Shown: piece after piece, positions 1 through 8,349 of the stretch
Position numbering within the stretch: position 1 is the first letter of the stretch
How the letters are laid out: the number at the start of each line of letters is the position of its first letter
From: Ochrobactrum sp. RH2CCR150
GTDB taxonomy: Bacteria > Pseudomonadota > Alphaproteobacteria > Rhizobiales > Rhizobiaceae
Assembly: GCA_014138095.1 (NCBI GenBank)
Contig: JACGXE010000005.1
Location: forward strand, 350,582-414,581
Direction of reading: 5' to 3'
DNA: 64,000 nucleotides
Translations under genes and position numbers: made by a program
Notes under the pieces: model-generated
Told to the model about the DNA's origin: nothing
Seen by the model: only the letters and a program-made list of their open reading frames with translations
The model's database searches: none

Positions 1-1
1 C

Positions 2-463
2 TGGTTTGGTCAGTTTCTGGAACCGCTCGGCATCAAGGTCGCCTATGCGCCGCTGGGCATTTCCATCGCCATGGCTTTCACGAGCATTCCCTTCGTCATC
101 CGCACGGTGCAGCCGGTGCTGGAAGATATGAATGCCGATGTGGAAGAAGCCGCGCGCAGTCTTGGCGCGAAGCCCTGGCAGATTTTCGCCTATATCGTCT
201 GGCCGACGATCTTCCCGGCCTTTCTTGCGGGCGCGTCGCTGTCCTTTGCGCGCAGCCTTGGCGAGTTCGGCTCCATTGTTTTCATTTCCGGCAATCTGCC
301 ATTCGAGACAGAAGTGACATCACTTCTGATCTTCATTCGGCTCGACGAATATGATTATCCGGCGGCGGCAGCGCTGGCTTTTGTCATGCTGGTTGCAGCA
401 TTTCTGATGCTTCTCATCACCAACCTCATTCAGGCAAGGCAGCTTCGTTATGCAGAGCGCTAA
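2..463 (+). CDS. cysT: Sulfate/thiosulfate ABC transporter permease CysT (5' truncated by window edge)
   Basis: This is the C-terminal part of an inner-membrane permease subunit of the sulfate/thiosulfate importer; the reading frame is already open at base 2, so the start lies outside the window. The conserved EAA loop that contacts the ATPase is visible (EEAARSLGA, then WPTIFPAFLAG), followed by the GEFGSIVFISGN stretch typical of CysT/CysU and a last membrane helix. It overlaps cysW by 14 bases, so the two are translationally coupled. CysT rather than CysW is inferred from its position before the second permease and from overall resemblance. Confidence 0.88.
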   Translation, partial: WFGQFLEPLGIKVAYAPLGISIAMAFTSIPFVIRTVQPVLEDMNADVEEAARSLGAKPWQIFAYIVWPTIFPAFLAGASLSFARSLGEFGSIVFISGNLPFETEVTSLLIFIRLDEYDYPAAAALAFVMLVAAFLMLLITNLIQARQLRYAER

Positions 464-1274
464 TCTGGCACGCAACGCGCCGGGGCCGGTTCGCAGCCTG
501 TTGATCTGGCTTGCCGCCCTGCTGTCGGTATTGTGCATCGGCGTACCGCTGGCGATCATCTTCACCTATGCATTCAGCAAGGGCGCGGGCGCGTTCTTTG
601 GCGAAATCCTCAAACCCGATACGTTGCATGCGATCTGGTTGACGGTGCTGGTCGCAATCGTGGTCGTGCCGATCAATATGGCGTTCGGCGTCTGCGTCGC
701 GTGGCTGGTGACAAAGTTTCGTTTTCCGGGGCGCAGGCTGCTGATTACCTTTGTCGAGATTCCCTTCTCGATCTCGCCGATTGTCGCGGGCGTAACCTAT
801 CTCTTCCTCTATGGCTCGCAGGGGCTGCTTGGACCGCTGCTCGAAAGCTATGATCTCAAGATCATGTTCACGGTCCCGGCGATCTTCTTGGTCAGCCTGT
901 TCGTCACGTCGCCTTTTGTGGCGCGTGAATTGATCCCGCTGATGGAAGTGCAAGGCAGCGATGAAGAAGAAGCGGCGATGACGCTCGGCGCCAATGGCTG
1001 GCAGACCTTCTTCTATGTCACGCTGCCGAATATCAAATGGGCACTACTCTATGGCGCGGTGCTGTGCAATGCACGCGTGATGGGCGAATTTGGCGCGACG
1101 TCTGTCGTGTCCGGGGCCATTCGTGGCAAGACGAACACCTTGCCGTTGCAGGTGGAGCTTCTGTTCAATGACTATAATGTTGCCGGAGCCTTCGCCGCGG
1201 CTTCTACACTCGCATTGATTGCCGTTTTGACGCTGGTGCTGAAATTCCTGCTGGAGCGCAAGCAACACGCTTAA
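450..1274 (+). CDS. cysW: Sulfate/thiosulfate ABC transporter permease CysW
   Basis: Second inner-membrane permease of the sulfate/thiosulfate importer, 274 residues, close to the usual family length. About six hydrophobic segments are visible, and the ATPase-contacting EAA loop appears near residues 175-200 (DEEEAAMTLGANGW). The GEFGATSVVSG stretch is typical of CysW. The start overlaps the end of cysT. No cysA ATPase gene follows: a hairpin and a convergent gene come next, so the ATPase must be encoded upstream or elsewhere. Confidence 0.92.
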   Translation: MQSANLARNAPGPVRSLLIWLAALLSVLCIGVPLAIIFTYAFSKGAGAFFGEILKPDTLHAIWLTVLVAIVVVPINMAFGVCVAWLVTKFRFPGRRLLITFVEIPFSISPIVAGVTYLFLYGSQGLLGPLLESYDLKIMFTVPAIFLVSLFVTSPFVARELIPLMEVQGSDEEEAAMTLGANGWQTFFYVTLPNIKWALLYGAVLCNARVMGEFGATSVVSGAIRGKTNTLPLQVELLFNDYNVAGAFAAASTLALIAVLTLVLKFLLERKQHA

Positions 1275-1306
1275 CGCCGTGCGCCTAGAAGGTCACACGG
1301 CGTTAA
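1271..1306. terminator. Bidirectional hairpin between convergent cysW and hydrolase
   Basis: Perfect 11-base inverted repeat (arms TTAACGCCGTG and CACGGCGTTAA, 14-base loop) spanning the cysW stop and ending just before the stop of the convergent hydrolase gene. Its position suits a terminator shared by both strands, although only short A/T runs flank it. Confidence 0.65.
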
Positions 1307-1311
1307 AATGA

Positions 1312-1890
1312 TCAGGCGGCCAGTTGGGCAGCTTGGGAGGGGAGGATTGCCTTTTGCGGCTCCCTTTGCAGGGAAGAGGCGAGAATGACGCCTTCTGGCC
1401 AACGGCTGAAACCGCTTGCAACATTGATGTGACCGGCATGACCGATATCGACAAAGCCTGAACCCCAGATATTCGCCAGAGCCTCTGCCTTGGCAAAGCG
1501 CATATAATCGTCATTGCGGCTGGCGACGACGATGGATGGGAAACCCAGCTCATGGCGCGGCAGCGGTGCAAAGCTTTGGAAACGGCTGTCTCTGGAGGCC
1601 ATCGTTTCCGCATCGGCAGGGGCAACGAGAAGCGCGCCCGCAACATGTGCGGCAGCCGGACGGCTTGCCAGATGAGCAACGAGCACACAGCCGAGGCTAT
1701 GGGCGACCAGAACTGCGCCGGGATTTTCGGCCAGTTTTGCTTCGAGCGCATGCATCCAGTCAGATAGCACTGGATAATGCCAGTCGTCCTGTTCAACCAG
1801 TAATGCTGACGGATCGTCATGCAACCATTGGCGCTGCCAGTGGCCTGCTTCCGATCCCTTGTAACCGGGGATGATAAGTGTCGCAGGCAT
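1312..1890 (-). CDS. RBBP9/YdeN-type alpha/beta hydrolase
   Basis: Predicted small serine hydrolase of the RBBP9/YdeN (DUF452-like) alpha/beta family, 192 residues as is typical. It begins with the family-specific strand TLIIPGYKGSEAGHWQ. The nucleophile elbow is near residue 63 (AHSLG, with Ser as nucleophile), and a late DIGHAGHIN supplies the probable catalytic His. There is no signal peptide, so it is probably cytosolic. The substrate is unknown, although family members act on esters. It is a single gene, convergent with cysW. Confidence 0.82.
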   Translation of the reverse strand: MPATLIIPGYKGSEAGHWQRQWLHDDPSALLVEQDDWHYPVLSDWMHALEAKLAENPGAVLVAHSLGCVLVAHLASRPAAAHVAGALLVAPADAETMASRDSRFQSFAPLPRHELGFPSIVVASRNDDYMRFAKAEALANIWGSGFVDIGHAGHINVASGFSRWPEGVILASSLQREPQKAILPSQAAQLAA

Positions 1891-2078
1891 GCGTTGTTTC
1901 CTTTTCCGGCAATTGCAGCCAAAGCGCCAGAGGGCTTTGCTGCAATTGCGACATCACAGAGATCAGAGCCTTGGGAGGGCTTTTACTGTTCCGCTTTTCG
2001 TCCCGATCTGGATACGTCTTGCGAAGCAGTTTCCAAAATAGGCGCTGAAACCTGCTATTTTAAGGAAAAGGAATTCAA

Positions 2079-2116
2079 ATTCAGGCGGATAAGTGAAAAT
2101 TATTCTCCGCCTGAAT
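2079..2116 (-). terminator. Hairpin terminator after the UPF0104 gene
   Basis: Inverted repeat with 11-base perfect arms (ATTCAGGCGGA / TCCGCCTGAAT) lying 7 bases beyond the stop of the minus-strand membrane protein gene. On that strand the stem is followed by TTTGAATTCC, a weak U tract. Confidence 0.6.
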
Positions 2117-2122
2117 GGGGTC

Positions 2123-3070
2123 TCACTTGTTGTGCTTTTCATTCCAGCGCAGCAGGAACTGCGATTTCTCGAAAACCAGCACCACCACCAGCGACATGGC
2201 GAAAGGGATCAGGAGATAGAGCAGGCGGAACACGATCAGTGCCGCCAGCACATCGGCCTGGTTCATGTCCGGAAGGCCGGTCAAGAAAACCAGTTCAAGC
2301 ACGCCAAGGCCGCCCGGCGCATGCGAAATGAGCGCGGCCGAGAAGGAGACGAGGAAAATGCCGAGCACAATCAGGAAACCGGGATTGCCCGCTTCGGGCA
2401 GGGCGAAATAGATGATGCCCGCAGCGCCGATCAGTTCGAGAGGTGCGACGACCAACTGCTGCACGACGACCGACATACGCGGATATTCGAGCCGGAACTT
2501 GCCGATCTGAAGCGGGCGCAGCTGCATCCAGCTGCCCAGAACATAGAGGAGGACGAAGGCCAGCATGATCAGGGCGATGACCATGGCGACAGTGGGCGTC
2601 AGGTCTTCGTTGAAGCGCATGAGAACATGCGGCTCCAGCAACAGGACCACGCTGGAGGTGATGATGACACCGAGAATGAACGTAAACGAACAGAAGGCGA
2701 TGAGGACGGCGATCTCGCTGCCCGGCATGCCTTGCGAGGAATAGGCTCGGTAGCGAACGACAGCGCCGGAGACGACGGATGCCCCGATATTGTGCGACAG
2801 GGCATAGGTGGTGAAGGAACAAAGCGCGATGAAAAGCCAGGAAATCTTGCGCCGGAGATGGAGCAGCGCGATCCGGTCGTAACCGGCGAGCGAGCTATAG
2901 GCGAGAAGGGCCGCCGCCGCTGCCAGTACCCAGTGATGTGTGCGAATGGCGTAGAGGCTGTCCAGAACATCATCGAGCGAAATGCTGCGAAGTTCACGAT
3001 AGAGAAGCCAGGCTGAAACGCCGACAGCGCAGACACCGATGACTGGCCAGATATAATCCTTTGCTTTCAT
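2123..3070 (-). CDS. UPF0104 / lysylphosphatidylglycerol-synthase-like membrane protein
   Basis: Polytopic inner-membrane protein of 315 residues with about eight hydrophobic segments. It matches the UPF0104 (LPG_synthase_TM) family, which is the flippase-like half of MprF. Recognisable family features are the SHNIGASVVSGAVVRYR stretch near residues 93-110 and HAPGGLGVLELVF near residue 270. There is no soluble aminoacyl-transferase domain, so it is not a full MprF. A role in moving or handling a lipid is a family-level inference and the substrate is unknown. The gene stands alone between two hairpins or gaps. Confidence 0.82.
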   Translation of the reverse strand: MKAKDYIWPVIGVCAVGVSAWLLYRELRSISLDDVLDSLYAIRTHHWVLAAAAALLAYSSLAGYDRIALLHLRRKISWLFIALCSFTTYALSHNIGASVVSGAVVRYRAYSSQGMPGSEIAVLIAFCSFTFILGVIITSSVVLLLEPHVLMRFNEDLTPTVAMVIALIMLAFVLLYVLGSWMQLRPLQIGKFRLEYPRMSVVVQQLVVAPLELIGAAGIIYFALPEAGNPGFLIVLGIFLVSFSAALISHAPGGLGVLELVFLTGLPDMNQADVLAALIVFRLLYLLIPFAMSLVVVLVFEKSQFLLRWNEKHNK

Positions 3071-3109
3071 TAACCGATTACCGCCCCTTCAGCTCTCATC
3101 ATGTTCCCC

Positions 3110-4924
3110 TTATATGGCCTGTGCTTCGCCATCAGCCGCAACCACCGAACTGTCGTCCTGTGCCTGAGCGTGCTGCTGTGGCGACCGGGCGGAAGCATTG
3201 CCGCCCGTATTTGAAACTTCTGCACCGATGGCCTTGGCGATTGCTTTTGCAATCTCTTCTTCGCCAAGAATGACGGAGGTTGCACCGAGATCGGTCAGAT
3301 ATTGTGCTTCGGCCTGCGAACTGGCCTGCGCAACGATGTGAATATCCGGGTTGGCCGCATGGGCCAGAGCAGTTGCGCGTCCGGCCTCGAAGGCATTCGG
3401 AATCGCAATGACCAGATTTTTGGCAAGCCCCGGATTCGCTGCGTTTAATATTTCGGTATCAGAGGCATTGCCTGCAATAGCTTCGATGCCTTTTTCCCGC
3501 AATGCGGCGCAGATTTTCGTCGAATCGTCGATGACGAGGAACGGCATGGCGCGTTCCTGCAAACTGCTGACAAGCCTGCTGCCGATATGTCCGTAGCCGG
3601 CAATGATTGTGTGGCCAGTCAGGCGTGTGTGCGGCAATGGTTCCGGTTCGGAAACGTCGATGGCGGTATCGCTCGCGCTGTCGTTGCCGCTTTCGGATGT
3701 GCTGCGCTTTTCGATCCAGGGCCGCATCCGCTCCGCAACGATGAACATCACTGGATTGAGGAAGATCGACAGGATCGCGCCTGCGAGAATGAGGTCGCGT
3801 CCGGCGGGCGGCAGCAGATTGAGGCTGACGCCAAGCCCAGCGAGGATGAATGAGAACTCGCCGATCTGCGCCAGACTTGCGGAAATCGTCAGCGCGGTGC
3901 TGACCGGGCGGCGGAACGCCCGCACGATAAAGAAAGCCGCGACAGACTTGCCGATCAGAATGATCGCCAGCGTGCCCAGCAGGGGCAGGGGGTCTTTCAG
4001 CAGGCTCATCGGGTCGAACAACATGCCGACCGAGATGAAGAACAAAACCGCGAAAGCATCGCGCAATGGCAGGGACTCTTCAGCGGCGCGGTGACTGAGT
4101 TCGGATTCGCTCATCACCATTCCGGCGAAGAATGCGCCAAGCGCGAAGGATACGCCGAAGAGATGCGCTGCGCCGAAGGCAACGCCAAGCGCGATGGCCA
4201 GAACGCCAAGGCGAAACAATTCGCGGGAACCGGTTTGTGCGACGACGTTGAGAAGCCATGGGATCACCTTGCGCCCGACAACCAGCATCAGGGCGACGAA
4301 CAGAACCACTTTGGCGATGGTCAGGAGGATGATGCCGCCAATGCCGAGACCAAGCCATGCGGCAAGCGGGTCGCTGGCTGCGGCACTGGTCGCGCGGCCG
4401 GTAACGCTGGCAACGGCTGGCAGCAGAACCAGCGCCATGACCATGGCAAGATCTTCAACGATCAGCCAACCCACCGCGATGCGACCGCGTTCGGTATCGA
4501 TGAGGCGGCGCTCCTGCATGGCGCGCAAAAGTACAACCGTACTGGCCGTGGAAAGGGCGAGGCCGAAGACCAGTCCTGCTTCAACGTCCCAGCCGAGCGT
4601 TAGTCCAAGCCCGGTGCCCAGGGCAGCGGCGGCGGCGATCTGCGCCAATGCGCCCGGAACGGCGATGGCTTTGACGGATAGCAGGTCTTTCAGAGAAAAA
4701 TGCAGGCCGACACCGAACATCAGCAGGATGACGCCGATTTCGGCGAGCTGCAGAATGAGGCCCTGATCGGCAACAAAACCCGGCGTGTGCGGACCGGCAA
4801 TAACGCCAGCCAGAAGGTAGCCGACCAATGGGGAAATCTTGAGGCGGGTGGCTATCGCACCGAAGATGAAGGCAAGGCATAACCCGATGACGATTGTCGC
4901 AATCAAAGGCGTGTCATGGGGCAT
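3110..4924 (-). CDS. Kef/YbaL-type cation:proton antiporter with RCK domain
   Basis: Monovalent cation:proton antiporter of the CPA2 family, 604 residues, in the inner membrane. Residues about 5-400 form a Na_H_Exchanger domain with roughly 12 membrane segments (VGYLLAGVIAGP, GLALSTASTVVLLRAMQER and SFALGAFFAGMVMSES are characteristic). A cytosolic TrkA-N/RCK nucleotide-binding domain follows near residues 435-550 (Rossmann GYGHIG). The length and layout resemble E. coli YbaL more than KefB/C. It probably exchanges K+ for H+, but the ion cannot be read from sequence. The C-terminus is a low-complexity tail. Confidence 0.88.
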   Translation of the reverse strand: MPHDTPLIATIVIGLCLAFIFGAIATRLKISPLVGYLLAGVIAGPHTPGFVADQGLILQLAEIGVILLMFGVGLHFSLKDLLSVKAIAVPGALAQIAAAAALGTGLGLTLGWDVEAGLVFGLALSTASTVVLLRAMQERRLIDTERGRIAVGWLIVEDLAMVMALVLLPAVASVTGRATSAAASDPLAAWLGLGIGGIILLTIAKVVLFVALMLVVGRKVIPWLLNVVAQTGSRELFRLGVLAIALGVAFGAAHLFGVSFALGAFFAGMVMSESELSHRAAEESLPLRDAFAVLFFISVGMLFDPMSLLKDPLPLLGTLAIILIGKSVAAFFIVRAFRRPVSTALTISASLAQIGEFSFILAGLGVSLNLLPPAGRDLILAGAILSIFLNPVMFIVAERMRPWIEKRSTSESGNDSASDTAIDVSEPEPLPHTRLTGHTIIAGYGHIGSRLVSSLQERAMPFLVIDDSTKICAALREKGIEAIAGNASDTEILNAANPGLAKNLVIAIPNAFEAGRATALAHAANPDIHIVAQASSQAEAQYLTDLGATSVILGEEEIAKAIAKAIGAEVSNTGGNASARSPQQHAQAQDDSSVVAADGEAQAI

Positions 4925-4965
4925 AGGGTGCCGTTTCCCTCTATTGAATTCAGTTCATTATGGGA

Positions 4966-4993
4966 GCCGGGCAGGACGGAAATCCTGCCCGGC
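4966..4993 (-). terminator. Hairpin after secDF
   Basis: Arms GCCGGGCAGGA and TCCTGCCCGGC form a perfect 11-bp GC-rich stem 7 bases past the secDF stop on the minus strand. There is no strong U tract after it, so termination may be partial. Confidence 0.55.
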
Positions 4994-5000
4994 AATTGGA

Positions 5001-7535
5001 TTACTTCTGCGCGATGGCCTTTTCCTCAGCAGGCTTGTGAGCCTCCTTATGGTGCTGCCACCAGTCACCCAGCAGAAGCAGAATCGGCGCTGCGATGAAG
5101 ATCGACGACGACGTCGCAATGACGATACCGAACAGCATCGGCACGGCGAAATTATGGACGGCGCTGCCGCCCCAAACTGCCATCGGGAACATACACAGGA
5201 AAGTCACGACCGAAGTGTAGATACAACGCACGAGCACCTGATTGATACTCATGTCGATGATCTCGCGCAGCGGCTTCGACTTATAGAGGCGCATGTTTTC
5301 ACGCATACGGTCATAGACCACGACCTTGTCGTTCACCGAGTAACCGATGATCGTCAGAAGGGCCGCGATAGCCGTCAGGTTGAAATCGAGCTGCATCAGC
5401 GCGAAGAAACCGACGATCTTCGTGGTGTCGAGGATGAGCGTGATAATCGCACCGAGCGCGAAGAACCACTCGAACCGCCACCAGAGATAGACCAGCATAC
5501 CGAGTGCCGAGAGCACGACAGCGATGAAGCCTGAACGGGCCAGCTCGCCGGAGACCTTCGGTCCAACGACTTCCGTCCGTTCGATCTTCACACCCGGATC
5601 GAGTTCGGTAACGGCTTCGCGCATCTTGTTGACGGCTACCGTCTGTGCTTCTTCGCCGCCATCCTGACGCTGGATGCGGATGAGCACTTCATTGGCGCTG
5701 CCTGCACTCTGAAGCGCAACTTCACCCAGTTCCAGCGCACCGAGCTTGGCGCGAAGCTGCGCGAGATCGGCTGGCTGTGACGTGGTGATTTCGGCCTGAA
5801 TACCGCCCTTGAAGTCGATGCCGTAATTCAGGCCCGGCTTGAAGAACAGTACGATCGAGGCAATCGACAACACGATGGACACGCCGATGCCGACAAAACG
5901 CGCATTCATGAAGCGATAGTTGGTGCCTTCCGGCGCGAATCTCAGGATCGGCTCGATGTGCAGAACCTTCAGCTTGCGCCTGCGCACGAACCAGCCCATT
6001 GCCATGCGCACGAGCGTCACGTCGGTGAACATCGAGATCGCGATGCCGAGCATCATGGTGATGGCGAAGCCGCGAACCGGGCCCGTACCGAACATGAACA
6101 GGAGCAGCGTCGAAATCAGCGAAGTGACGTTGGAGTCGACGATGGTTGCAAAGGCGCTGTGGAAGCCTTTGTCCAGCGCGGCCATGGCGCCGAGACCCTT
6201 GCGCGTTTCTTCGCGGATACGTTCGTTGATAAGAATATTCGCGTCGACCGCGATACCGATACCCAGAATGATACCGGCGATACCGGGCAAGGTCAGTGTT
6301 GCACCGATGAGGCTCAGCGCGGAGAAGGTCAGCAATGTGTGCAGAAGAAGCGCCACATTGGCGATCATGCCCCAGAGGCCGTAGAGCAAAACGATGAACA
6401 CGGCCACGAGCGCGAAGCCGATGATGCCGGTGATCAGACCCATCTTGATGGCGTCGCCGCCAAGGTCAGGACCAACGGTGCGTTCTTCGATGACGGTCAG
6501 CGGTGCAGGCAAGGCGCCAGCGCGCAGAAGCGCGGAGAGAACCACGGTGTCCTGAACCGTGAAGCTGCCGCTGATCTGGCCCGAACCGCCCGTGATCGGC
6601 TCACGAATGACCGGGGCGCTCAAGACCTTTCCGTCGAGAACGATGGCGAAAGGACGGTTCACGTTCTTGGTGGTGATATCGGCGAACTGACGCGCGCCAA
6701 GGCTGTCGAAACGGAAGGAAACGATTGGCTCATTGGTGCGCTGGTCGAAACCGGCGCGCGCATCGGTCAGGCGCTCGCCCGACAGAGCGACCTGATCCTC
6801 AATCGGATACTTGACATTCGGGTCCTTGGAATCCGGCATGATCGTCACGCCCGGAGGCGGTGTGTCATTCGGATTGGCGTCGGCAACCATGTGGAAGCTC
6901 ATCTTCGCCGTGCTTCCGAGAAGCTGGCGGAGCTGGGCTGGATCCTGCAGACCCGGCAGCTGAACCACGATACGATCGGAACCGACGCGCTGGATCGACG
7001 GTTCGGCAACGCCGACCTGGTCAACGCGCTGGCGGATGATTTCAAGGCTCTGCTGCAGCGCTGCATCGAGGCGGTAGTTGAAGCCCGCCTCGGTCAGCGT
7101 CAGGCGGATCTGATTATCGGTCGAATTGACGTCGATATCATTGATCGCTGTGCCGAAGCCGCTGGTGTTGACCTGTGAGATGAGCGTGCGAAGCGCCGTT
7201 TCCGCCTTTGCGCGCTGATCAGCATCGGGGATTGCCACGATGACGGCATCGCCCACGGCGCGGATCGACTGCGGCTGGATGCGCTCTGTGCGCAATTTGC
7301 TGCGGGCATCGTCCAGCAGCGCACGCAGGCGGTCCTTTTTGAGGCCGGCTGCGTCCACTTCCAGCACGAGATATGAACCGCCGCGCAGGTCGAGACCGAG
7401 CGTCACCTGACGCTTCGGGAACCATGACGGCATCGCATCAAGTTGTTTTTGTGTGAAGAAGTTGGGCAAGGCGATGATAAGCCCGATCACGACGATCAGG
7501 CTGTACAGCGCTACGACCCATTTCGAAGTACGCAT
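5001..7535 (-). CDS. secDF: Fused protein translocase subunit SecDF
   Basis: Inner-membrane accessory of the Sec translocon that uses the proton-motive force to pull secreted proteins across. SecD and SecF are fused into one 844-residue chain, as in many Hyphomicrobiales. SecD features are an N-terminal helix, the GLDLRGGSYLVLEVD motif near residues 48-60, the large periplasmic P1 region and a six-helix block with the GIGIAVDANILINERIREE stretch. The SecF half starts near residue 545 (GIDFKGG) and ends with a second six-helix block containing GYSVNDKVVVYDRMRE. A yajC gene is not seen directly upstream. Confidence 0.96.
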   Translation of the reverse strand: MRTSKWVVALYSLIVVIGLIIALPNFFTQKQLDAMPSWFPKRQVTLGLDLRGGSYLVLEVDAAGLKKDRLRALLDDARSKLRTERIQPQSIRAVGDAVIVAIPDADQRAKAETALRTLISQVNTSGFGTAINDIDVNSTDNQIRLTLTEAGFNYRLDAALQQSLEIIRQRVDQVGVAEPSIQRVGSDRIVVQLPGLQDPAQLRQLLGSTAKMSFHMVADANPNDTPPPGVTIMPDSKDPNVKYPIEDQVALSGERLTDARAGFDQRTNEPIVSFRFDSLGARQFADITTKNVNRPFAIVLDGKVLSAPVIREPITGGSGQISGSFTVQDTVVLSALLRAGALPAPLTVIEERTVGPDLGGDAIKMGLITGIIGFALVAVFIVLLYGLWGMIANVALLLHTLLTFSALSLIGATLTLPGIAGIILGIGIAVDANILINERIREETRKGLGAMAALDKGFHSAFATIVDSNVTSLISTLLLFMFGTGPVRGFAITMMLGIAISMFTDVTLVRMAMGWFVRRRKLKVLHIEPILRFAPEGTNYRFMNARFVGIGVSIVLSIASIVLFFKPGLNYGIDFKGGIQAEITTSQPADLAQLRAKLGALELGEVALQSAGSANEVLIRIQRQDGGEEAQTVAVNKMREAVTELDPGVKIERTEVVGPKVSGELARSGFIAVVLSALGMLVYLWWRFEWFFALGAIITLILDTTKIVGFFALMQLDFNLTAIAALLTIIGYSVNDKVVVYDRMRENMRLYKSKPLREIIDMSINQVLVRCIYTSVVTFLCMFPMAVWGGSAVHNFAVPMLFGIVIATSSSIFIAAPILLLLGDWWQHHKEAHKPAEEKAIAQK

Positions 7536-7678
7536 GGATTGTGGTTCCGGGTCTGCGCGTCATCTCAAATCCCGAATGACTGACCGACATGGAGAGCCAA
7601 AATCTGTGCGGGGGTGGATGACGCTGTTTTACGTAAAAGGGTTCGGGACTGGAAAAGCCAGTCCGCTTGTGGTGCCTA

Positions 7679-8170
7679 TTATGCGCCTACAGGAGGCGCG
7701 CGGGCAAAACCAAAATATTGCTGGGCAGCCGTGAAACGCTGAAAGCCAAGCTCTGCCTCTGCGGATTTCGCATTGGCAAAGGAAAGGCTAGTTCCGGTAA
7801 CGGCCAGGACCGTGTCGCCACCCAGCGGGTAAGCTGCCTTGATTTTCGCGGCAATAGCTTCGATGAGAATGGCGCGCATTGGCTGCGACGCCGGTGCCGA
7901 TTGCTGCCGGACCGGGGCCGCGGGGACGCTTTCAGCCTGTCTGGCTGCAAGCATCTTGGGCAGGCTGCGCGAAGTATCGTCGCTCGCCTTTTCGTTGAGT
8001 GCGGAAAAGTCTACGGCGAACAACAGAGCTGCAAAAGACAGCACGCATGCCATCAACAGCATGAAGCCATGCTGTCTATGATGCCCTGTGCTGTTCATGC
8101 CTATCATAAAACCGCCCAGACTTTCGTTAGAGTCTCGCTCAGGATTTGAGCCAGCTACCGCACTGTCCAC
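7679..8170 (-). CDS. Hypothetical small membrane-anchored protein
   Basis: No family recognised. The open frame codes up to 163 residues. A hydrophobic segment near residues 36-53 (FMLLMACVLSFAALLFAV) would anchor it in the inner membrane with a Ser/Ala/Pro/Gln-rich periplasmic part. The GTG at 8170 has a GAGG just upstream; ATGs at 8107 and 8098 would remove 21 or 24 residues and still leave the anchor. It lies between secDF and the divergent MscS-type channel gene. Nothing in the sequence indicates a function. Confidence 0.5.
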   Translation of the reverse strand: MDSAVAGSNPERDSNESLGGFMIGMNSTGHHRQHGFMLLMACVLSFAALLFAVDFSALNEKASDDTSRSLPKMLAARQAESVPAAPVRQQSAPASQPMRAILIEAIAAKIKAAYPLGGDTVLAVTGTSLSFANAKSAEAELGFQRFTAAQQYFGFARAPPVGA

Positions 8171-8349
8171 GAATCCTCATTAGCCATTTGTGCCGGTGTG
8201 AACAAGGAAATACTGGCGATTTGCCGTGGTTTCGTTGTCGTTCGGCAGCGAGGGCTGACGAAATGCACGATTGGAGACTTTGGGGAGCAAATGGGATTCT
8301 CTCTTGCAACCCGCCTTGTTTCCGTTCTACGGCGCTTTATGTTGAAACA

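Noticed and set aside
2093..3016. Plus-strand frame of 307 codons opposite the UPF0104 gene
   Set aside because: His/Gln/Glu/Asp-rich sequence caused by reading a membrane protein gene backwards; no family resemblance.
5958..7178. Long plus-strand open frame (406 codons) inside secDF
   Set aside because: It lies wholly opposite the well-supported secDF gene, has a Gln/Arg/Asp-rich composition typical of antisense frames in GC-rich DNA, and matches no family.
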